64,000 nt of DNA from CAYNLY01 sp964398225 (GTDB lineage Bacteria > Pseudomonadota > Zetaproteobacteria > Mariprofundales > Mariprofundaceae). Both the position numbers and the translations under genes were made by a program. Below the pieces are notes generated by a model that searched no databases, was not told the origin of the DNA, and saw only the letters and a list, made by a program, of their open reading frames with translations. Each line of letters opens with the position of its first letter. Position 1 is the stretch's first letter. Shown piece by piece: positions 12,233-22,635 of this stretch. The DNA lies in contig CAYNLY010000002.1 in NCBI GenBank assembly GCA_964398225.1, positions 19,108-83,107 on the forward strand, in the 5' to 3' direction.

Positions 12233-12589
12233 ATGGTTCTCGTCGTGGACGATCAGTCGATGGTCATGGAAATGCTCGTGGAACTGCTCGAAGAGGCGGG
12301 GCTTTCGACCCGGGGCCACACCGATCCCGCGGCGGCCCTGGCCGAGGTCGAGAACGGCGGGTTCCGCCCCCGGCTGGTCATCACCGACTTCGACATGCCG
12401 GGCATGACCGGCGTCGAGCTCTTTTCCCGGATCCGGGCCCTCGTGCCGGAAACCCGCGGCATCCTGATCTCGGGCCGGACCGATCACGCACCGCCCTCGA
12501 TGAAGTTTCTCCCCAAGCCATTCGATCCGGACGCCCTTCTGGGCATTGTCCGCGCGTCACTAACGGACGCGGACCGTACGGCCGTCTAG
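12233..12589 (+). CDS. single-domain response regulator (receiver only)
   Basis: A 118-residue CheY-like receiver with no output domain. It has the acidic pair Asp6-Asp7, the phospho-acceptor Asp52 in TDFDMPG, Ser80 as the switch residue and Lys95-Pro96 in FLPKPFD. The ATG at 12233 is preceded by a GGGAGGTGG ribosome site. An in-frame TTG that overlaps the folC stop would add 19 residues but looks unlike receiver sequence. No histidine kinase lies nearby, so the partner is unknown. The last four bases overlap the convergent ilvH. Confidence 0.85.
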   Translation: MVLVVDDQSMVMEMLVELLEEAGLSTRGHTDPAAALAEVENGGFRPRLVITDFDMPGMTGVELFSRIRALVPETRGILISGRTDHAPPSMKFLPKPFDPDALLGIVRASLTDADRTAV

Positions 12590-13079
12590 TCGACCGTGAA
12601 CCCCTGCGCGCCCCGGCGCATCGCCAGGGGGCCTGTTCGCGCGCTTTCGATGATGCCGATGGGCGCAAGCTCCTCGATGAAGCGGTCGATCTCGTCGGGC
12701 TTGCCGGTAAGCTCAAGGATCACGTAGGCGTCGTCATCGTCGTCGACGACGCGCGCGCCGAACTCCTCGGCGATGCCGAGGATGCGCGCGTGCCGTTCGG
12801 CATCCGAGCGCACCTTGATCAGCAGCATGCCGCGCTCCAGGTGCACCAGATGCGAGATGTCCTCGACCTTGATGACCGGAATCAGTTTTTCCAGCTGCTT
12901 GCGGATCTGCTCGATCACGCGCTCGTCGCCGAAGGTGACCAGCGTCATGCGGCTGACGGTCGGATCCAGCGTCGGGGCCACGTTCAGGCTCTCGATGTTG
13001 TAGCCGCGCGCCGAAAACAGGCCGGCCACGCGCGTGAGCACGCCGAACTCGTTCTCGACCAGAATCGTGAACGTATGCC

Positions 13080-13083
<4 letters not shown>
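12586..13083 (-). CDS. ilvH: acetolactate synthase small (regulatory) subunit
   Basis: Regulatory subunit giving valine feedback control of acetolactate synthase. The 165-residue protein begins with the ACT domain pattern FTILVENEFGVLTRVAGLFSARGYNIESL (split: FTILVENEFGVL, then FSARGYNIESL) and keeps the MTLVTFGDE and LERGMLLIKV segments. A short run of five Asp occurs in the linker (VVDDDDDAYV). The ATG overlaps the stop of the large subunit as ATGA. This fits the stoichiometric complex, and I chose this start over a longer open frame for that reason. Confidence 0.94.
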
Positions 13084-14780
<1,697 letters not shown>

Positions 14781-14835
14781 GGTTCGACCGCGCCACCCAC
14801 GGGAAAGATAAGGACTGGCGACCTTATGGACGGCC

Positions 14836-15372
14836 CTACCGGCTGTCAACCGCAGGGCTTCGGTCCGCGTCCAGATCCAGCCGCATGACCAGCGCATCCT
14901 CCCGGCGGCCGCCTGGAGCCACCGGCGCATAATAGCCCGCGCGCCGGCCTGCCTCGGCAAAGCCAAGGCTCCGGTACAGGCGCTGTGCGGCAAGGTTGGA
15001 TGCGCGCACCTCAAGCCAGACCGTGCGCACGCCCGCCTCCCGCTTGCGCTCCAGCATCCGGCGGGCAAAGCGGGAGGCGATCCCGCGGCGGCGCACTTCG
15101 GGCGCCACCGCAAGCTGCAGGATGTGCGTTTCATCCAGCACGTCCTGGCTGATCCAGTAGGCCAGCAGTGGGCCGGGCCCCTCGCGCCAGACGAACACGT
15201 CCATTTCGCCGAGGATCGCATCGGCAAGCGAGGCGCGCCGCCAGGCCTCGGGAAACGCCTTGCGGTTGAGCGCCCAGATCTCGTCGAGATCCTCGATCGA
15301 GGCGGGGCGAATCGGCTCCGGCGGAATCCGGAGCTGTTCCGGTATCCTCCGCGGCTCGGACGTTCTTTGCAC
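14836..15372 (-). CDS. rimI: ribosomal-protein-alanine N-acetyltransferase
   Basis: GNAT acetyltransferase that N-acetylates ribosomal protein S18. The 178-residue product has the GNAT core: the LQLAVAPEVRRRGIASRFA acetyl-CoA loop, VWLEVRASNLAAQRLYRSLGF and the final GYYAP, which is the RimI signature. It is about 25 residues longer than E. coli RimI. The start is taken as the GTG at 15372, eight bases after the topA stop with GAGAGG four bases before it; no ATG precedes the domain. It lies in a dprA-topA-rimI-ilvBH run. Confidence 0.85.
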   Translation of the reverse strand: MQRTSEPRRIPEQLRIPPEPIRPASIEDLDEIWALNRKAFPEAWRRASLADAILGEMDVFVWREGPGPLLAYWISQDVLDETHILQLAVAPEVRRRGIASRFARRMLERKREAGVRTVWLEVRASNLAAQRLYRSLGFAEAGRRAGYYAPVAPGGRREDALVMRLDLDADRSPAVDSR

Positions 15373-15380
15373 CGCGCCTC

Positions 15381-17645
15381 TCAGGCCGCCTCCGCGGCCT
15401 CGACCGTCTCGCGCCAGTCGCAGCCCTCGCGGACGCAGACATGCTCGGTCCCCCGCCGCTTGGTGACCTTCTCGGTCACGAACGGCGCGCCGCAGGCCGG
15501 ACAGGGACGATCCACCGGCTTGTCCCACAGCGCATTCTTGCACTTCGGATACCGCGAACAGGAATAAAACACCTTGCCCCGGCGCGACCGCTTCTCGACA
15601 AAAGTCCCCTCGCCGCAGGCCGGGCAGCGGATGCCGGTGTCCTTCGGTTTTTCCAGCGGCTGGATGTTCCGGCACTTCGGGTAGGCCGAGCAGCCCAGAA
15701 ACTTTCCGTAGCGACCGTTCTTGACCACCATCGGCGCGCCGCACTTGTCGCAGGTCTGGTCCGTCGTCTCGGGCTCCTCGTCCGCGGGATCGCCGTTCAG
15801 GGGCCGGGCGTATTTGCATTCGGGATAGCCCGTGCAGGACAGGAAACGGCCGTAGCGGCCAAACTTGATGACCAGCGCACGGCCGCATTCGGGGCAGGTC
15901 TCGTCGGTCTCCTCCACCGGGCGTTCCGCCTTCGCGGCCGCCTCGACGTCGGCCTTGAACGGCTGCCAGAACTCTCGCAGCACCTGCTTCCAGTCCGTCT
16001 CGCCCCGGGCCACGGCATCGAGCCGGTCCTCGACGCGGGCCGTGAACCCGGTCTCGACGATGTTCCCGAATGCCTGGACCAGAAAGCGGTTCACCCATTC
16101 GCCGATCTCGGTGGGCACGAAGCGCTTCTTTTCCATCGTCACGTACTTGCGCTCGCGCAGCACGTTCAGGATCGAGGCATAGGTGGACGGTCGGCCGATG
16201 CCGTGCGCTTCGAGCTCCTTGACGAGCGAGGCTTCCGTATAGCGGGGCTTGGGCTCGGTGAAGTGCTGCTTCGCCTCGGCCTTCCGCACCCGGATCTCCT
16301 CGCCCTCGGCAAGTTGCGGCAGCATCCGGTCCTCACCGCTTTTCTCCGGTTCGTCGCTGCCCTCGGTGTAGAGCCTGCGAAAGCCCGGAAAGGCGATCGC
16401 CGAGCCGGTGGCGCGAAGCGTCAGCCCGTCCTCCGAGCTCAAGTCGGCCCGGACCTGGTCCAGCACGGCCGGCGCCATCTGACAGGCCAAAGCCCGGTTC
16501 CAGATCAGGCGGTACAGCTTGAGCAGATCGGGCTCGAGCACGCGGGCAAGCTGCTCCGGCGTACGATAAATGCTGGTCGGGCGGATCGCCTCGTGGGCCT
16601 CCTGGGCGTTGCGGCTCTTGGTTCGAAACTTCCGGGGCCGCTCCGGAAGATATTCGGACTCGAAATGCTCGCCGATGAACGCTCGGATCTCGCGCACGGC
16701 CTCGTCGGCAAGCGAGACCGAATCGGTTCGCATGTACGTGATCAGGCCCACGGGCTCGCCATCCACCTCGATGCCCTCGTACAGCCGCTGCGCAAGCTGC
16801 ATCGTCTTGCGCGCGGTGAAGCCCAGCTTGCGCGCCGCTTCCATCTGCAGCGTCGAGGTGATGAACGGAGGCGGCGGCTGCTGGCGCTTCTGCTTCTTTT
16901 CCAGTCGGGCCACCCGGAAGGCGGCGCGCCGGACGCGTCCGGCCACCGAGTTCGCCGTGGCGCCGTCGGTCAGCGCGAACTTGCCGAGCTTCCTGCCGTC
17001 CATCTCGACCAGCATGGCCGCAAACGGCACCGACTCGTGGTTCAGGCACTCGGCCTCGACGGTCCAGTATTCGCGGGGCTTGAAGTTGCGGATGTGCTCC
17101 TCGCGCTCGCAGATCAGGCGCAGCGCCACCGATTGCACCCTGCCCGCCGAAAGCCCGCTTCGAATCTTCTTCCACAAAAGCGGCGACAGCGTGAACCCGA
17201 CCAGATAATCCAGCGCGCTGCGCGCCTGCTGCGCATCGACGAGCTCCATGTTCACCTCGCCCGGATGCGCGATCGCCTCCTTGATCGCGCGCTCGGTGAT
17301 CTCATGGAAGGTGATGCGTTCCACGCGCTTGCCTTCGAGCGCCCCGCGGCGCTTCATTTCCTCGGCCACGTGCCAGGCGATGGCCTCGCCCTCGCGGTCC
17401 GGGTCGGTCGCGAGGATCAGCCGGTCGGCCTTTTTCAGCGCGCGCTCGATCGCATCCAGCCGCTTCTTCTTGTCCTCGATGACCTCGTAGACAAGCGCAA
17501 AATCGCGGTCGGGATCGACCGAACCGTCCTTCTTGGGAAAGGCGCGCACATGCCCGTAGGACGCCAGAACCTTGTAGCCCTTGCCGAGGTATTTCTCGAT
17601 GGTCTTGGCCTTGGCCGGCGACTCGACGACAACAACCGCGCTCAT
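15381..17645 (-). CDS. topA: DNA topoisomerase I
   Basis: Type IA topoisomerase relaxing negative supercoils. The 754-residue protein has the Toprim metal motif DPDREGE (Asp81, Asp83, Glu85), SAGRVQSVALRLI, and the catalytic Tyr304 in LITYMRTDS. The C-terminal quarter holds four four-Cys zinc ribbons, three of them with the CTGYPEC-, CSAYPKC- and CSRYPKC-type second half and a last divergent one. The ATG at 17645 overlaps the dprA stop (ATGA) and has AAGGA upstream. It is somewhat shorter than E. coli TopA (865). Confidence 0.95.
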   Translation of the reverse strand: MSAVVVVESPAKAKTIEKYLGKGYKVLASYGHVRAFPKKDGSVDPDRDFALVYEVIEDKKKRLDAIERALKKADRLILATDPDREGEAIAWHVAEEMKRRGALEGKRVERITFHEITERAIKEAIAHPGEVNMELVDAQQARSALDYLVGFTLSPLLWKKIRSGLSAGRVQSVALRLICEREEHIRNFKPREYWTVEAECLNHESVPFAAMLVEMDGRKLGKFALTDGATANSVAGRVRRAAFRVARLEKKQKRQQPPPPFITSTLQMEAARKLGFTARKTMQLAQRLYEGIEVDGEPVGLITYMRTDSVSLADEAVREIRAFIGEHFESEYLPERPRKFRTKSRNAQEAHEAIRPTSIYRTPEQLARVLEPDLLKLYRLIWNRALACQMAPAVLDQVRADLSSEDGLTLRATGSAIAFPGFRRLYTEGSDEPEKSGEDRMLPQLAEGEEIRVRKAEAKQHFTEPKPRYTEASLVKELEAHGIGRPSTYASILNVLRERKYVTMEKKRFVPTEIGEWVNRFLVQAFGNIVETGFTARVEDRLDAVARGETDWKQVLREFWQPFKADVEAAAKAERPVEETDETCPECGRALVIKFGRYGRFLSCTGYPECKYARPLNGDPADEEPETTDQTCDKCGAPMVVKNGRYGKFLGCSAYPKCRNIQPLEKPKDTGIRCPACGEGTFVEKRSRRGKVFYSCSRYPKCKNALWDKPVDRPCPACGAPFVTEKVTKRRGTEHVCVREGCDWRETVEAAEAA

Positions 17646-18760
17646 GAATCCTTCAACTCCATACACAACAGGTAGCGGCTCCCGGGCAGGCGCTCGACCA
17701 CACCCCTGAGCTCGAGGGCGAGCAAGATGGGCGAAAGCTGCGGCACGGTCAACCCGCAGTCTTCGGCCAGCCGGTCGAGATGCACCGGGCCTTCGCGAAG
17801 CGCGGCGAGCACGCGGGCCTCGGCGGCATCCGCCGGACGATAGGTCGATTTCGGCGCGGCGCGTCCCCGGATCCCCAGTTCGTCCAGCACCTGTTCGGCC
17901 GATTCGACAAGCACGGCGCCGTCGCGGATCAGCTGATGGCAGCCGGCATGAAGGCCGGCAAGCACCGAGCCCGGAACCGCCAGCACGTCCCGACCCGCAT
18001 CGGCGGCGGCGCGGGCCGTGATCAGCGAGCCCGAGGCCAGCCCCGCTTCAACCACCAGCGTCGCCACGGAAAGCCCCGCGATGATCCGGTTCCGTCGGGG
18101 AAACAGTTCGGGCCTGGGCGCCTGTCCGGGCGCGTATTCGCTGACCAGTGCGCCGCGTTCGGCAATGCGGGCGGCCAGATCGCGCGCACGGGGCTCCAAT
18201 GGGTGCATCAGCCCGCATCCGAGCACGGCCACCGTCACACCCCCGGCATCCAGCGCCCCGAGGTGCGCGGCCGTGTCGATTCCGTAGGCCATGCCGCTGG
18301 TGATCGCAACGCCTCGTTCGCCGAGGAAACGGCACCAGCGGCGCGCGAGGCTCCGTCCCTCCCGGCTGGAGCGGCGGGCGCCGACCACCGAAAGCATCGG
18401 TTCGGTCGAAAGCGCGGCCGGATCGCCGCGGACGAAGAGCACCAGAGGGGCATCCGGACATTGCGCCAGCAGGGATGGATAGCGGGGATCGTCCGGAACC
18501 ACCACCCGGATTCCGGCCCGATCGCAGACTTCGAGCGTTCGCTCGGCCTCGGCGGCGCGGCTGGCGCGCAGCGCCTCAAGCAGGCGCGGCCCGACTCCGG
18601 GCACGCGGGCAAGCTCCGCATCGTCCGCGTCAAAAAGCCGCTCCACCGAACCGACCGCCTCGACCAGGGCCCGTCCGATGCGCGGCCCCACGCCGCGCGC
18701 CTGCCAGAGCCTGAGCCAGGCAACCGGATTCGGCGCCGACCGGAAAGAAGCCGGATTCAT
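17642..18760 (-). CDS. dprA: DNA processing protein DprA
   Basis: Loads RecA on incoming single-stranded DNA during natural transformation. The 372-residue protein has an N-terminal helix-hairpin-helix region (GVGPRIG and VPGVGPRLL) and the Rossmann-like core with VVGARRSS, SGMAYGIDTAAH, VAVLGCGL, the FPRRNRIIAGLS helix and GSLITARAAADAGRDVLAVPG (two adjoining motifs). A C-terminal winged helix (DML1-like, about residues 305-365) follows. All parts are intact. It follows the LysM gene by 19 bases, a common pairing, and is coupled to topA. No other competence gene lies in the window. Confidence 0.93.
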   Translation of the reverse strand: MNPASFRSAPNPVAWLRLWQARGVGPRIGRALVEAVGSVERLFDADDAELARVPGVGPRLLEALRASRAAEAERTLEVCDRAGIRVVVPDDPRYPSLLAQCPDAPLVLFVRGDPAALSTEPMLSVVGARRSSREGRSLARRWCRFLGERGVAITSGMAYGIDTAAHLGALDAGGVTVAVLGCGLMHPLEPRARDLAARIAERGALVSEYAPGQAPRPELFPRRNRIIAGLSVATLVVEAGLASGSLITARAAADAGRDVLAVPGSVLAGLHAGCHQLIRDGAVLVESAEQVLDELGIRGRAAPKSTYRPADAAEARVLAALREGPVHLDRLAEDCGLTVPQLSPILLALELRGVVERLPGSRYLLCMELKDS

Positions 18761-18779
18761 CCCGTCCGGCGCGGCCGCG

Positions 18780-19850
18780 TCAGCGGGAGGCCTGGTTGCG
18801 GACCGTGTCGCCGATGTTGATCGGCCGTTCCGAGCTGGTGACCAGGGCGATCGAAGCCGAGGGCTGAGGCACGAGCACGATGAGCTCGCCGATCTTCTCC
18901 TCGGGAAGCGTCGTGCGCTTGCCGGTCACCGGATCGCGGACCTTGCGTCCGGCCTTGTGCACCGAAAGCACCGCGCCCGCGCTGAGCCCCTGACGGCTGC
19001 CAAGGTTGATGCCGACGACCTGCCCCTGGCCGGCCTCGGCGGCATGATCGCGGATGTACATGACCGAACCGCTCAGCGTGCCCCCGGGATACACCGGCTC
19101 CAGACGGGTGTCGACATCCCGGGCCGGCTTCAGCCGGTCCCCGCGCGCAAGCTCCGCGAACGCCTCGGTGACCACGCTCCGGTAAAGGCCGTTCTTCCGG
19201 CCGGTGATCTCGACGCGGCCCAGGTGCTCGACGAGCACGCCGACGACGCGATGCGTCTTCGGATCGCGCACCGGATCGCCGGTGCGGAAGACATCGAAGC
19301 GGTCGCCCGGTTTCGCCTCGCGGTTCAGCTTCAGGTAGAGCCGGTCGTCGGCGCCGAAGTGGATCCGTTCGTCCTCGCCCTCGAGGATGTAGCCGACACC
19401 CTGAACCTCCGCCGGGCTGATGAAGTCCTGACGGCGCAATGCCGAGACGACCAGCGTCGGATCGATCCGGGCCTCCAGCCGCTCAACCGGCTTGACGATG
19501 GCCTGAGGCTCGGGTCGGACGGTGGTCAGCCCGCCCGTCTTCTTCTGCCGGACATCGAACCAGATCTCGTTGCCGGGATAGATCAGATCGGGGTTCGTGA
19601 TGTAGAGATTGCGCTCCCAGATCTTGTACCACTTGAGCGGATCCTTGAAGAAATACTTGGCGATATCCCAGAGCGTGTCGCCTTTCTTGACGATGTAGGG
19701 CTGCGGAATGTTCGGGCGCAGATCGTCCTCGCTGACTTCCGGCATCGAAAGCTCGTCCGATCGGGCCTGGGCCCCGACCGGACCCGCCGCCACGAGGGCC
19801 GCCGCCAGCATCAGCCGGGCCACCGCCCGGAGCAAAGCTTGAAGTTTCAT
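18780..19850 (-). CDS. LysM-domain periplasmic protein
   Basis: A 356-residue exported protein. The first 28 residues form a signal peptide (basic start, hydrophobic core LMLAAALVAAG, cleavage near AQA). One LysM peptidoglycan-binding motif follows at about residues 52-100 (YIVKKGDTLWDIAKYF, NPDLIYPGNEI). The remaining 250 residues are beta-rich, with a repeated pattern of charged turns, and I recognise no enzyme in them. GGGAGG lies seven bases before the ATG. LysM proteins upstream of dprA are widespread in proteobacteria, and the role is probably cell-wall related. Downstream dprA is likely co-transcribed. Confidence 0.85.
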   Translation of the reverse strand: MKLQALLRAVARLMLAAALVAAGPVGAQARSDELSMPEVSEDDLRPNIPQPYIVKKGDTLWDIAKYFFKDPLKWYKIWERNLYITNPDLIYPGNEIWFDVRQKKTGGLTTVRPEPQAIVKPVERLEARIDPTLVVSALRRQDFISPAEVQGVGYILEGEDERIHFGADDRLYLKLNREAKPGDRFDVFRTGDPVRDPKTHRVVGVLVEHLGRVEITGRKNGLYRSVVTEAFAELARGDRLKPARDVDTRLEPVYPGGTLSGSVMYIRDHAAEAGQGQVVGINLGSRQGLSAGAVLSVHKAGRKVRDPVTGKRTTLPEEKIGELIVLVPQPSASIALVTSSERPINIGDTVRNQASR

Positions 19851-19895
19851 CTCAACCTCCCGGCCTAACCCGCGGATTTCTCAAAGCTTGGCACA

Positions 19896-20516
19896 TCAGC
19901 GGGATTCCCGCAAGCGGGCGGCCCGGTCTTCGTCCGTCGTCGGCTCGGTGCCGTCGATGAGCCTGCGGATGTTGGAGGCATGGCGGACAACCACCAGCAC
20001 CGCGACCACGACGCCGGCCGCAAGCCCCGCCCGGCTTTCCGCCACCCAGAAGGCCCCGAGGGGCACGCTTGCGGCGGCCAGCATCGAGGCCAGCGACACA
20101 TACCGGCTCACCTTCAGCGCAGCCAGCCAGATTGCAAAAGCCAGCACCGCCACCCAGGGCATCCAGGGCAGCAGCACGCCGAACATCGTGGCCACGCCCT
20201 TGCCGCCCCGGAACTTCAGGAACACCGGAAACAGGTGCCCGAGAAAGGCGGCGAGCGCGACCACGGCCATCCCGAACTCATCCAGCCCCAGCGCGCGCGC
20301 AAGGCCCACCGCCGCGGCGCCCTTGCCGACGTCGGCCGCAAGCGTCAGCCCCCCAACGAGACGTCCGCCAGCACGCAGCGCGTTGGTCGCGCCGATGTTG
20401 CCGCTGCCCACCTCGCGCGGATCGCGGCCGGCGATCAGGCGGCTGAACACCAGCCCGAACGGAACCGAACCGAGCAGGTATGCGGCCCCGGTCAGGGCCG
20501 GAAGCGTGATGTTCAC
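19896..20516 (-). CDS. plsY: acyl-phosphate:glycerol-3-phosphate acyltransferase
   Basis: Inner-membrane enzyme making lysophosphatidic acid from acyl phosphate. The 206-residue protein has five or more membrane helices and the three PlsY motifs: GSVPFGL near the start, GSGNIGATN (residues 38-46) and GHLFPVFLKFRGGKGVAT. A third region with RHASNIRRL near the C-terminus is also present. The start is the GTG at 20516, overlapping the stop of the upstream epimerase gene (GTGA). It ends 45 bases before the LysM gene. The acyl-phosphate supplier PlsX is not in the window. Confidence 0.93.
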   Translation of the reverse strand: MNITLPALTGAAYLLGSVPFGLVFSRLIAGRDPREVGSGNIGATNALRAGGRLVGGLTLAADVGKGAAAVGLARALGLDEFGMAVVALAAFLGHLFPVFLKFRGGKGVATMFGVLLPWMPWVAVLAFAIWLAALKVSRYVSLASMLAAASVPLGAFWVAESRAGLAAGVVVAVLVVVRHASNIRRLIDGTEPTTDEDRAARLRESR

Positions 20517-21466
20517 ACGGCGCCCTTGCGGTAGTGGCTCCGCGCCGCATTGAGCCTCAGCTGCATCATTTCGGCCGGAGTCGCGTGAATGTAGGTCGGC
20601 AGCACCACCTCGACCTCGGCAGGAGCTCCGAAAATGGCCGGGAACGGCTCACCCTCGACCACGTTGTCGTGCGCCAGCAGCACGAGCTGATCGCGGGTGA
20701 GCGGAGGCGTGGGCAAAAGCTCGCCGAGGGCCGCCATGATCCGGGCCACGGGCATCGGCACCGGCACGAGCAGCCTGCGCCGGCCAAGCTCCCGGAGGAG
20801 CAGCTCCAGCAGTTCGCGGAAGGTGTAGACCCTGGGGCCACCAAGCTCGTAGGTCTGACCCACGACCTTGCGGTTGCCGATGCTGGCCACGAACGCCCGT
20901 GCGACATCCTGCACCCAGACGGGCTGAAACCGGGTGCTGCCGGCGATCACCGGGACGATCGGGGAAAACCGGGTCATCGCCTTGAAGCGGGTGAAGAAGG
21001 AATCGCCCGCCCCGTAGATCACGGACGGACGGAAGATCGTCCAGTCCAGACCCGACTGCCGCACGCGACCCTCGCCCTCACCCTTGGTCCGCGAGTACCC
21101 GCTGGCCGGGATCTTCCCCGCGCCCAGCGCGCTCATGTGAATCAGCTGGGGGACGCCGGCCCGCTTGCAGGCATCGATCACGTGCTCGACGCCGCGCACA
21201 TGGGCCGCCTGGAAGTCGTAGCGACCGTGTTCGAACAGCAGGCCGACGAGATAGATCACGCAGTCGGCATCGCGGACCGCTTCGTCGAGCCCGCGACCAT
21301 CGGCGACATCCGCACGGACCAGCCGCACGCCGTCCACCAGAAGGTCGCGCGCGCGCTCGGGATGCCGGCAGGCGACCGTCACCCGATGCCCGTGATGAAT
21401 CGCCTCGTGAACGATGGCCCGGCCGACAAAGCCGCTTCCGCCGATGATCGAGACTCGCTTGCCCAT
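20513..21466 (-). CDS. NAD(P)-binding epimerase-like protein, NDUFA9-type atypical SDR
   Basis: A 317-residue Rossmann protein of the extended/atypical SDR group. It begins with the cofactor loop IIGGSGFVGRAIV (GGxGFVG), then HMSALGAG, YSRTKGEGE in place of the classical YxxxK, and RPSVIYG. This set is typical of the complex-I NDUFA9-like family, whose members often act as reductases, assembly factors or regulators with uncertain substrates. AAGGAGG precedes the ATG. A good promoter lies about 30-55 bases upstream. It is coupled to plsY by a GTGA overlap, which hints at a link to membrane lipid metabolism. Confidence 0.82.
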   Translation of the reverse strand: MGKRVSIIGGSGFVGRAIVHEAIHHGHRVTVACRHPERARDLLVDGVRLVRADVADGRGLDEAVRDADCVIYLVGLLFEHGRYDFQAAHVRGVEHVIDACKRAGVPQLIHMSALGAGKIPASGYSRTKGEGEGRVRQSGLDWTIFRPSVIYGAGDSFFTRFKAMTRFSPIVPVIAGSTRFQPVWVQDVARAFVASIGNRKVVGQTYELGGPRVYTFRELLELLLRELGRRRLLVPVPMPVARIMAALGELLPTPPLTRDQLVLLAHDNVVEGEPFPAIFGAPAEVEVVLPTYIHATPAEMMQLRLNAARSHYRKGAV

Positions 21467-21494
21467 ACAGCCCTCCTTTCCCGGTCGGCGATAA

Positions 21495-21522
21495 AGTATG
21501 AACGCCCGGACACCGAGGTCAA
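21495..21522 (-). promoter_or_regulatory. sigma-70-type promoter of the epimerase-plsY unit
   Basis: On the minus strand TTGACC (21517-21522) is followed after 16 bases by CATACT (21495-21500); TACTTT two bases further on is an alternative -10 with an 18-base spacer. The transcript would carry a short 5' UTR containing the AAGGAGG ribosome site. Confidence 0.5.
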
Positions 21523-21606
21523 ATAATCCCGCAGCTTGCGGGCGGACTCATCCGGGCTAAGCTAGGCTTGTCCGGCATTTCCCGCCGGGACGAGGAGGAT
21601 CCAACC

Positions 21607-22632
21607 ATGGCGATTCAATTCTTTCATCCCGACCAGGTCGTGGCCGCGGCCCGTTCGTCGCTCCGGCCGCGCCTGCTGATCACGGCGGCGATCTCGATCG
21701 TCGGCGCCGTGCTGATCTACGGACTGTTCCGCATCGTTTCGCCCGCGCACGGGCTCGGCTCGATCCTGATCCATTTCGCCGGCGGCATCGCCAGCCTCTT
21801 GTGGCTGATGTTCGGCCTTACGGCACTGGCCCATCAGGTGCATTGCTCGATGCGGGGCGAGGACATCCCCCTGCTCAAGCAGGCCGCCTGCTTCGCCTGG
21901 GAGCGCGCGCGCTCGCTTCTGATGCTCCCGGTCTGGGGCGTCGGGCTGCTCGTGGGCGTGCTGCTGGCCGAAATGGCGCTGGTGGCACTCGCCAACCTGC
22001 CGGGCATCGGCGCCCTGCTGCTGGCCCTGCTGGCCGTGCCGCTTCTGATCGTCAACACCGTGATCGCGCTCGCGCTGCTGCTTGCGGTGTTCAACATGGC
22101 CGCCCGGATCGCGCTGGGCGGCACCGATCCCGCGGAGCTCAGGGACAAGCTGTGGACCCTGCTTCGCACGCGCCTGCCCGAACTTCTGATCTACAACCTC
22201 GGGGGAGTCCTGGCCACGGTGCTCGCCGCAGGCCTCCTGCTTTCGCCGCTGTGGCTGGGCTTCGTCTTCACCGAAAGCATCGTCGGATTCGTCGCGCCCG
22301 AGACCGCCGACGCGGTCATGGCCGCAAGTGGCTTCTGGGGCGGCATCGCGCATCTCGTGGGACTGGTGATGCTCGGCGTGCTGCTGGCCGCTGTCGCCAG
22401 CATTCCGCTGATTGTCATCACCCACCTGACGCTCGGCATCCATATCGAGCTCGATGCCCCTGCGGCCAAGCCCCGGCGCCGGCGCGCCGCTTCCGCAAGC
22501 CGTCGGCGGACTTCCACGAGCCGCAAACGGACGACTGCGCGGGCTGCGGCCTCACCGTCCGCGGACGAAAAGACGAGCGAGGACTCCGGAACCGAGAACA
22601 CCGGCGACTCCGGCGAGAAGGACGCAGGCTGA
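21607..22632 (+). CDS. multi-pass membrane protein with a basic, low-complexity C-terminal tail
   Basis: I do not recognise this 341-residue protein. Residues 20-280 contain about six to seven hydrophobic helices, including two long Leu/Ala/Val-rich segments (about 105-165). The last 60 residues are a tail first rich in Arg, Lys, Ser and Ala (PRRRRAAS, SRRRTSTSRKR), then acidic (DEKTSEDSGTE), resembling histone-H1-like tails. The start is set by GAGGAGGAT six bases before the ATG. TTGCGG, 16 bases and TAAGCT upstream could be a promoter. The acyl-CoA synthetase gene begins 3 bases after its stop, so the two are probably one operon. It could be a transport or lipid-handling membrane factor, but function is unknown. 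Confidence 0.7.
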   Translation: MAIQFFHPDQVVAAARSSLRPRLLITAAISIVGAVLIYGLFRIVSPAHGLGSILIHFAGGIASLLWLMFGLTALAHQVHCSMRGEDIPLLKQAACFAWERARSLLMLPVWGVGLLVGVLLAEMALVALANLPGIGALLLALLAVPLLIVNTVIALALLLAVFNMAARIALGGTDPAELRDKLWTLLRTRLPELLIYNLGGVLATVLAAGLLLSPLWLGFVFTESIVGFVAPETADAVMAASGFWGGIAHLVGLVMLGVLLAAVASIPLIVITHLTLGIHIELDAPAAKPRRRRAASASRRRTSTSRKRTTARAAASPSADEKTSEDSGTENTGDSGEKDAG

Positions 22633-22635
22633 GCA

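Noticed and set aside
14781..14835. Possible ilv attenuator before ilvB
   Set aside because: 55 bases only, no leader frame rich in Ile, Val or Leu and no terminator hairpin.
19885..19905. TTGGCAC as the -24 part of a sigma-54 promoter
   Set aside because: No GC/TTGC-type -12 element at the required distance, and it lies at the 3' end of plsY pointing away from a gene start.
21562..22443. Minus-strand frame opposite the membrane protein gene
   Set aside because: Gln/His/Arg-rich shadow product with no ribosome site and no domain.
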